The notes beneath the pieces are model-generated. The model did no database searches. It worked only from the letters and a program-made list of their open reading frames with translations, and had not been told where the DNA came from. Below are positions 57,541-64,000 of a DNA stretch of 64,000 bases, piece after piece. Location of the stretch: assembly GCA_963575645.1 (NCBI GenBank), contig OY754464.1, positions 45,188,192 through 45,252,191 on the forward strand, written 5' to 3'. Position 1 is the first letter of the stretch. The number at the start of each line of letters is the position of its first letter. The position numbers and the translations under genes are program-made. The DNA is from Xanthostigma xanthostigma. Its lineage: Eukaryota > Arthropoda > Insecta > Raphidioptera > Raphidiidae.

Positions 57541-57920
57541 ATACGTTCAATTTATACTAATTTTATAATGGATTTTTCAGCACTATATGTTTACATCACT
57601 ATAACCATTTTATATTTGTATTATAATTATCAGTTTTAAAACAAATTAGGTATTATAATAAGCACAATGACTACTATAGTTGTAAAAAGTACTTATCAGT
57701 CTCAAGTTATCAAATAAAAGCGTGTTATATTTTCAACTTATAAATATATAAAAAATATATTTAAAAAAATGTTCGTCTATTTATTTCTATATAGAACAAT
57801 CATTTGTTTTTGTGTAAGCACAATCATTTCAAGAATTACAAGGCGCGAAATTTTATTTAATGTTTGAAAATCGGTGTATATTTTTAACGCAACTTGGAGA
57901 TTAATAATATAATGTGAATT
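57541..57920. other. AT-rich flank of the LINE
   Basis: This may include the LINE 5' UTR. No coding sequence was seen. 57840-57910 resembles 43290-43370 in reverse. Confidence 0.35.
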
Positions 57921-58130
57921 TGACTGTATTCAATAAATAGAGTAACTGTGATCCATTGAAGTTAATGATAGAGTATTTGGAAAGAATTCCGTGGCATAAG
58001 GATCGAAAATGAAGCAATACTGAAATTTTTTTTAAACTTGCATTTAATATCGAAACGTCAGTATTAAATGCAAGTTTAAAGAAATTTTCAGTATTGCTTC
58101 ATTTTCGATCCTTATGCCACGGAATTCGTT
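57921..58130. mobile_element. Palindromic MITE (copy 2)
   Basis: It has the same start, attcaataaatagagtaact, and arms aaagaattccgtggcataag as the copy at 13864-14135. The central loop is ~60 bp shorter: the part with the acgttttgtactctg spacer is missing. Confidence 0.8.
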
Positions 58131-58907
58131 CTTATATGATGTATGCCTTTTTAGTGGTGGGGGGAGCGTGTACGAATTTTCAAAAATGTAAAAAAAAATA
58201 GTTACAAAAAATGTTCAAGCTCCCCTACTTTGTAATTCATTTAATGTCTTTATATAAAATTTTAAGTTTTTTTGTGTCCCTAAAATTACCCTAAAAAATA
58301 TTAGGGCCCGAAAAAATTCCATTCTAAATTTTATCCCCCCAAATTTAGGGGTGAAACCCCCAAGTTGGCAACCCTGGTGTGTGAGGACGGTGCGAGAGAG
58401 TAAGAGATAGAGAAAACGTGAAAGGGAATGAGAGGCGCGGACTGGGGAATACATGCTTCACTGCAGCTGCACGCACTAAACTTTATTGGCGATTTGTGCT
58501 TCTTCGGCTTGTGGAAATCGTCAGATTATATTTTTTTCGTTATTCTTAAATTATTTCCTTCAATATAAAAAGAAATTCGATCGCGCTCAAATATTTCAAG
58601 GTGACGATTTTTTTTGCAAGTTTGTGACTCTCCCACTCCCTTACGTTACGCTCAAATCGTCAGATTAAGGAAATGTACACTTTTCAGCATGTAATTAATC
58701 CACCTTACCTTAATCTGACGCGCTCGAGTATTTCCAACGATCGATTTTTTTTTACTATTCTGATCGGCTGCCCCAGACGCGCGACCCTATATAAAGGGTC
58801 TATATATGGTGGAGGTACTCAACAGGGTACAAGGTATCCCCCTTTATGTTAATCTGACGCGCTCGAGTAACTACCGAAATCCCCGCTTGGGCTCCCATAC
58901 TATCAGA
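58131..58907. other. Unassigned, somewhat GC-richer stretch
   Basis: The motif taatctgacgcgctcgagta occurs twice (58711, 58852), and tcgtcagattaagg lies between (58658). A TATA-like tatataaagggtc lies at 58789-58801. This could be part of an old LTR or repeat, but I find no ends and no coding sequence. Confidence 0.35.
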
Positions 58908-59350
58908 AGGCGTTGCATTTCACAAATATTTGAAACTGAATCCGTTTTTGAACAAATGCAATCTTTTTATTTTATTATTTTAAGACGGAACATACGCAAT
59001 ATTTAAATTACCATATTGCACTGTGCAACAGAGAGAGATAACCGAAATGTGTTTGCCATCGGTTACATCATATTGAATTTATTTCTATATAAATCTGTAT
59101 AAAAAAGCTGTTTGGGCAAATTCTGTTGTACGAAATCTATGTAAAATTTTCTCCTCTTTCGTTTAAGACTAGTTTCGAAACGATCCGATTTAAATTGAGC
59201 GAGTTATTAGCAAAAAACTTTTTTTTCTGAATTCTCTCTCTTCTGGGACCAAAATTCAAAAATCGGGCGACGTTAGAATCTAAGTTACCCGGAGACGAAT
59301 CGAACAAAAAAAAGTTTTTTAAAATCGGTTAAAGAGTTTGGGCTGTACGC
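58908..59350 (+). repeat. Repeat family R2, copy 2
   Basis: It starts aggcgttgcatttcacaaat and ends tttgggctgtacgcgtgaca, the reverse of 41163-41655. It has the shared tctcctctttcgtttaagac core of family R1. Confidence 0.7.
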
Positions 59351-60017
59351 GTGACACAAAAAAGTGGGACGTACAGACAAAGCGAGTGCATATAGGCGCT
59401 TTAGCTTACGCTATTCGCGCCTAAAAACTCTTACATAAAAACTGTTCAATAAAACAAGTACAGAATGTGAACTGAGCTCTCTATTAATATCCGAGTGTTT
59501 ATTATAATTTATAACTCTATGAAAGAGTATACCACTTCAGTTATTTCGGGAAACTTTTAAGGCAGACGGTAGAGATTTTGCCTTTCGAGTTTTTGAATTA
59601 ATAATGCAGCAGCTGCTCTTTGATGTACTTGGTACGGTGTAATATAATATTGTATGAAGTACTTTTTAATCATTCAACTGCCACATGCAGCAGTTAAAAT
59701 TTTTAGTATTTCATTCATGAGGTAGGTGCAAGTTGAAGCAACGAAGATTGAATAAAAAACGTGTTGGGATGCAGCTTTCTTGTAGACAAATTCGAATCAA
59801 ATCAGTGGCGTATCTATATAGGTAGGTACTGGCCGGCTGACCATGTCGGTTTCTCCGGGCTCCGGATAGTTAGAATAAATTTTATCTGTATAAATAATAT
59901 AATTTTACCGACAGGTAATCTAACTTATATGTGTTTATCAACTCGAAATTTTCTTAGATTCAATACTCAAATTTCTCACACGACCGTACATGGTTAGCAT
60001 TGGAACAAGCACTTCAA
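59351..60017. other. Nothing recognised
   Basis: AT-rich sequence. A cagtggcgtatctatata motif at about 59812 looks like one hAT tip without a partner. Confidence 0.35.
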
Positions 60018-60019
60018 TA

Positions 60020-60788
60020 TACAGGGTGTCCCATTAAGAATGGGACATAGAACAACCGCAGATTCTCCAATTCAAAATAAAACGATTAAGCGAAATATGC
60101 TTAGATAAAATGTTACTCGCTCTACTAGTGGCGTACGGCAGGAGTAAGTAATGCTTGTACCCCTTCTAAATGTTACGCCGCTGTCTAAATTTTAATTTTG
60201 ACTATAATTTTAATTTTTTTGATATTTTCTAAGTCAATAATGTACACTTGTTAGTTTGTTGTAAAGTCATTGGTTTTCGAGATATTCGCAGTTTTTTTAA
60301 GACAAAATTGTAAAAATGAATATTATTAATAATAATACAAATAAAAAGTACATGTCTATATATCTTTAACTGCGAATATCTCAAAAACCAATGACTTTAC
60401 AACAAACTAACAAGTGTACATTATTGACTTAGAAAATATCAAAAAAATTAAAATAATAGTCAAAATTAAAATTTAGACAGCGGCGTAACATTTAGAAGGG
60501 GTACAAGCATTACTTACTCCTGCCGTACGCCACTGGTAGAGTGTACTGAACTAATTTTTTTATTGTTAGGTGCATTTTATGATATTTAACAAGTGTGACG
60601 ATTTAAGTAAAATTATACGGTGTATTAAAAAAATTATGGACATTAATAATTTTTCAGTTTTCAACTTCAACACCCCGTATTTCGGAAACGAGTAACATTT
60701 TATCTAAGCATATTTCGCTTAATCGTTTTATTTTGAATTGGAGAATCTGCGCTTGTTCTATGTCCCATTCTTAATGGGACACCCTGTA
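60020..60788. mobile_element. 769-bp MITE with TACAGGGTGTCCCATTAAGA ends, TA TSD
   Basis: The ends tacagggtgtcccattaaga (then atgggacatagaac) and their inverse lie between TA dinucleotides (60018-60019, 60789-60790), as in Tc1/mariner-type MITEs. Outer arms of ~100 bp match. Inside is a second long palindrome (about 60126-60540, tagtggcgtacggcaggagt and its inverse), which may be a nested foldback. Non-coding. Confidence 0.83.
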
Positions 60789-61456
60789 TACCTTAATTTT
60801 TGTAAGTATCAAATTCTCTATAGTGAAATGGGAAATATCTTTAAATAGTAGCAATAACTCAAAAATATTATTTTTACTTATTAATATCATTTTGATGAAG
60901 CAATTTTTCGATTTTTTCAAGGATAAATTAATTTTGATGCAATAGAAAAAGTTGTTATTTATAACAAAGTCTCTATTCCCACTTATGATTACTCCAAACA
61001 ACATTTCGCCTAAAATTTGGCAACGTCCTTTAGTTATTAATGTAAAAAAAACTAGCGATTTACCGGTGATCTCGTTCACGTGGTACAGATTGGTATACAG
61101 TTAATTTTTTTAACATAAAACCCACTCCCACACCGTTAGGATAGTGTGTTCAAAAGACCGTCGAACATGTATTTCTTTATTTTCTAAGAAGTGTATTTTT
61201 TTCTCGAGTTTTTAGCAGTAATTTCAAGAGATACGGCGTATCTTTTATAAAGGTTTCCAGCCTCTTATTCACCTCCTTAAGGCTTATTTTTGGGCTAATA
61301 TTTTCTATGAAGAGTATTTTTCACAGTCTCATGTTTTTTGCTTTAGCAATTTCAAAGATAGTCTAATGAATCTCTTCTCCTGAGTCTCACGTTTAGAGCT
61401 TAAACAATTTCACAGTTTTACAGCGCATCCTATATGTAAGTTTCTCCATCCATTTC
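60789..61456. other. Nothing recognised
   Basis: AT-rich with short minus-strand open frames of no known family. actagcgatttaccggtgat at 61050-61069 may be a worn Helentron-type end. Confidence 0.35.
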
Positions 61457-61898
61457 CAAGGGCGTAGATATGGGGGGGGGGGTACAGAGAGTAATTACCC
61501 CCCCCAGGATTCATTAGGACCGCAGGTACCCACCACAACAAATGAATCAGGACCGCAGACACCCACCACAAGAAACGAAAAAAGGGAAATTACCTCCCCC
61601 CCAGGATTCATCAGGACCGCAGGCACCCAGCCATAACAAACGAGAAATGACTTTTTTGTTGTGGAAATGAAAGGACCTTTTTTTTGCTGTCATATTGTGC
61701 CGACACACGATAAAATTTGTCAAGTTAGGTTGTTAAAAAAGATCATTCGATTTTTTTTTTCGAAGTTAGGTTTGTGAAAAAAAGGTCATCCGTTTTTTTT
61801 TGCTTCCAATTGTGCAAGGTCATTCGTGGCTAACAAATCTTAAAAAATATTGATTTTTTTGCTTTACTCCCTCTCAGAAAAAAATATCTACGCCCTTG
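61457..61898. mobile_element. 442-bp hAT-like MITE with internal repeats
   Basis: The ends caagggcgtagatat and atatctacgcccttg are exact inverses. The flanks tccatttc (61449-61456) and cccatttc (61899-61906) match 7 of 8, fitting an aged hAT octamer. Inside are three copies of a ccaggattcatYaggaccgc-type unit (about 61503, 61540, 61602) and homopolymer G and C runs. Confidence 0.75.
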
Positions 61899-62929
61899 CC
61901 CATTTCACCCCCTTAACGGTTATTTTTGAGATAAAATGTAGCCAAGATCACTTCTGACATAGACCTTTACCTGTCCGTAAATTCGCATCATAATCGGTTT
62001 ATCTGTTTCGAAGATTAGCCCGGACAAACAGACAGACACTTCAATTTTATTTACATGTATAGAACTGTGAATCATACGTTGGCCGGTTTCAATAGATATT
62101 CATCGAAAAAACTGAACCAAGTTCCTATTTATATAAGCTTCAATATGCATCTATCTAACAGCTGAAACCTTTCCTTAAGAAGGGAAAAGAAATGCACAAG
62201 GCCTATAAGACGTTCAAAATTAAGAGAACATATTTTGTGTGAAAACACACCCGTATTTACAAGCGCATGGACCGTTGCGTATTTTTTTTTATTAATTCAC
62301 TGTTCTTTGCCAGTAATACGTTTTGTGAATGGGGTTTTTACAATTTATAGTTCGTATTAACAGATCAATATTACGTAATATTGTTGTCACACTTTTCTAA
62401 TAATTAGATTATATTAACACGAGCGAAACCTATCCTTCAAGATGAGAATACCTGCATACTTGTACAAATTTAATTGAAATCGCTTTAGTGGTGAAGAAAA
62501 ATATTATTCATTATGACTTGCAATCATGGTATCTATTCGCAATTAAATCAAACTATAGGCGGCAGCATGGGTAATGTTCTACGCGGAATGACTTACACTT
62601 CAATGGAGTCTTCATCCTACTTTTGACCTTTGACTACAACTAAAGACATACTACTGGATACGACTTCGACATCATACATCGCTATAGACTGTTGTTTCCC
62701 CGTTGAACGAGTGAGGAGGATCTCTATCCTTTTTCTCTACACGCACGGTTGAGGTTAAGGTACTATTTTGAGAGAGATAGAGATAGCCATAACATCGGTA
62801 TGGGGATGACACTTTTTACACCGCTAGGACATGTCCAGGTAGTTAAAAGTCTTAGGCTACAACTATGAAACCATGTTTTGATAGAATCAATCAAACATAA
62901 CAGATTAGACATTAAATTATATCGATGTA
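61899..62929. other. Nothing recognised
   Basis: Both strands were scanned; no gene, tRNA or element ends were visible. Confidence 0.35.
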
Positions 62930-63610
62930 TGGAAATACACTGAACCTGAAAGTGACACGAACAAAAAACGTCGATTGAGAAGTATTATGTATTGCTACAA
63001 TGGCTGCCCATTTCTATATCTGCTGTCTAAGGCTCTGGATTCAGCAATCAGCAGCGGTCATATTTCTTTTCGAGATCATTCCGCTTAGGATTAATTTCAG
63101 ACACCAGCTTGGAGGTCTGCTCCTTTGAATTTAATCGCGAATATTAGTATTTCTTTCTCTCATCACCATTTCCGTCATGCGCTATCCATATCCGATCAAA
63201 ATTAGTTACGCCTACCGCGCCCAAAATAGGTTTACTTTTCAAAATTTTAATTAAAGTGTAACATCCAGAACATTCTCATCCGAATTATCCTTAAAAAATC
63301 CATATATGTACCCATCCTCAAAACTGTATCATGACTTTCAGATGTTAAATATATATCAACTTTACCGTAAAACTATTCTTATTCATTATCATCACAGATC
63401 CTCTCTACGTATCCCTACGAAACCAGATCCAAATTGCACCAAGATATTCAAATCCCCAAGAAGGCAAAAACGTTCGGCCAAAATCATTTTAGTTATCTGG
63501 CAACTGGCTCCTAAAATGTATAACCGCTTGCCTCTGGATGTTAAATTAAATTCAAGCATCAATACATTTAAAAAACAAGTTACGCATTGGATAATCCAAA
63601 ATTAGTCGGA
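62930..63610 (+). pseudogene. Degenerate LINE 3' fragment (RT C-terminus)
   Basis: The frame at 63306-63605 ends FKSPRRQKRSAKIILVIWQL, APKMYNRLPLDVKLN and NTFKKQVTHWI. This is the typical last segment of I/Jockey-group ORF2 proteins (…LYNSLP…FKKxLxxxL). Upstream, 63000-63080 gives MAAHFYICCLRLWIQQSAA-like or LSKALDSAISSGHI frames with stops. It is 5'-truncated and broken. The non-coding tail to about 63920 ends in taaataaaataaaaa. Confidence 0.65.
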
Positions 63611-63654
63611 TACACATCACAATTGACCAACATGCACTCCATACCCTATGTATT

Positions 63655-63703
63655 ACACACACAAACACACACCCTCTCACACACACACAAACACACACAC
63701 CAA
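63655..63703. repeat. Imperfect (CA)n microsatellite
   Basis: A run of cacacacaaacacacaccct-type dinucleotide repeats lies in the 3' tail of the LINE fragment. Confidence 0.9.
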
Positions 63704-64000
63704 GTGTAGAATATACACATAAATACAATACGTATCCTCAACTGCAAAGTAAATAAAAAAAAATATATATTCTGGTCTGCACCACTATAATATGCTGGGT
63801 CCTGCCCTAGCACTGGCATCGCCAAGTTGGGCAAGAAACACTTCATAATTTGTATATTAAATGATATTTTGTATTTTGTATAAATTGTATTTGTATATAA
63901 ATAAAATAAAAAATTAAACACGGGCCTATTATTGTCGCAAAATTTTACATAAATGACGATCGAGATTATCGGATTAGTATCAGTAAAATTAGATGTCTTC

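Noticed and set aside
63646-63921. Cysteine/valine-rich minus-strand protein
   Set aside because: It is a translation of the (CA)n microsatellite and LINE tail.

Overview
This window is insect nuclear DNA: AT-rich, with short exons split by GT-AG introns, and crowded with nested transposons typical of insects (P-like/THAP, hAT, piggyBac, PIF/Harbinger, Tc1-like, Helentron-like, Jockey/CR1-type LINEs, gypsy). I cannot fix the insect order from sequence alone.

Three host genes can be supported. (1) Minus strand, 1256-2277: the first two coding exons of the translation release factor eRF1, with NIKS and GGQ motifs; the remaining exons lie beyond the left edge. (2) Plus strand, 4121-14387: nine exons of a SERAC1-type lipase (N-terminal membrane anchor, alpha/beta hydrolase with an HSMGG nucleophile motif); only the last ~25 residues are not located. 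eRF1 and SERAC1 are head to head, 1.84 kb apart between start codons. (3) Minus strand, 36306-39931: four 3' exons of an olfactomedin-domain protein (gliomedin/colmedin type); its 5' exons are not seen and probably lie to the right of the window.

Nearly everything else is mobile DNA, much of it with readable target-site duplications (TSDs). The SERAC1 introns hold a hAT MITE (7534-8257), a 2.1-kb P-like element with a THAP fragment (9323-11444) and several palindromic MITEs. From 15.8 to 23.1 kb there is a broken PIF/Harbinger transposase with other repeats nested in its intron. A decayed gypsy retrotransposon (about 23.1-27.9 kb) carries a Harbinger-like MITE inside its RT gene. Three solo LTRs of one family lie at 29.1, 31.1 and 45.2 kb. 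A 3.9-kb foldback element (32350-36293, 9-bp TSD) sits 12 bp past the olfactomedin stop codon and itself holds a second P-like copy (33170-35398).

The 38-39.5 kb intron carries a transposon with an 83-bp minisatellite. To the right lie a deleted piggyBac (41721-42634), a Tc1-like fragment, a second foldback (47395-50893) hosting an open 622-codon reverse transcriptase and a hAT MITE, Helentron-like copies, a tRNA-Lys-derived SINE head, a nearly complete PHD-finger LINE (53.4-57.5 kb), further MITEs, and a degenerate LINE tail near 63 kb. No host gene was recognised between 40 and 64 kb.
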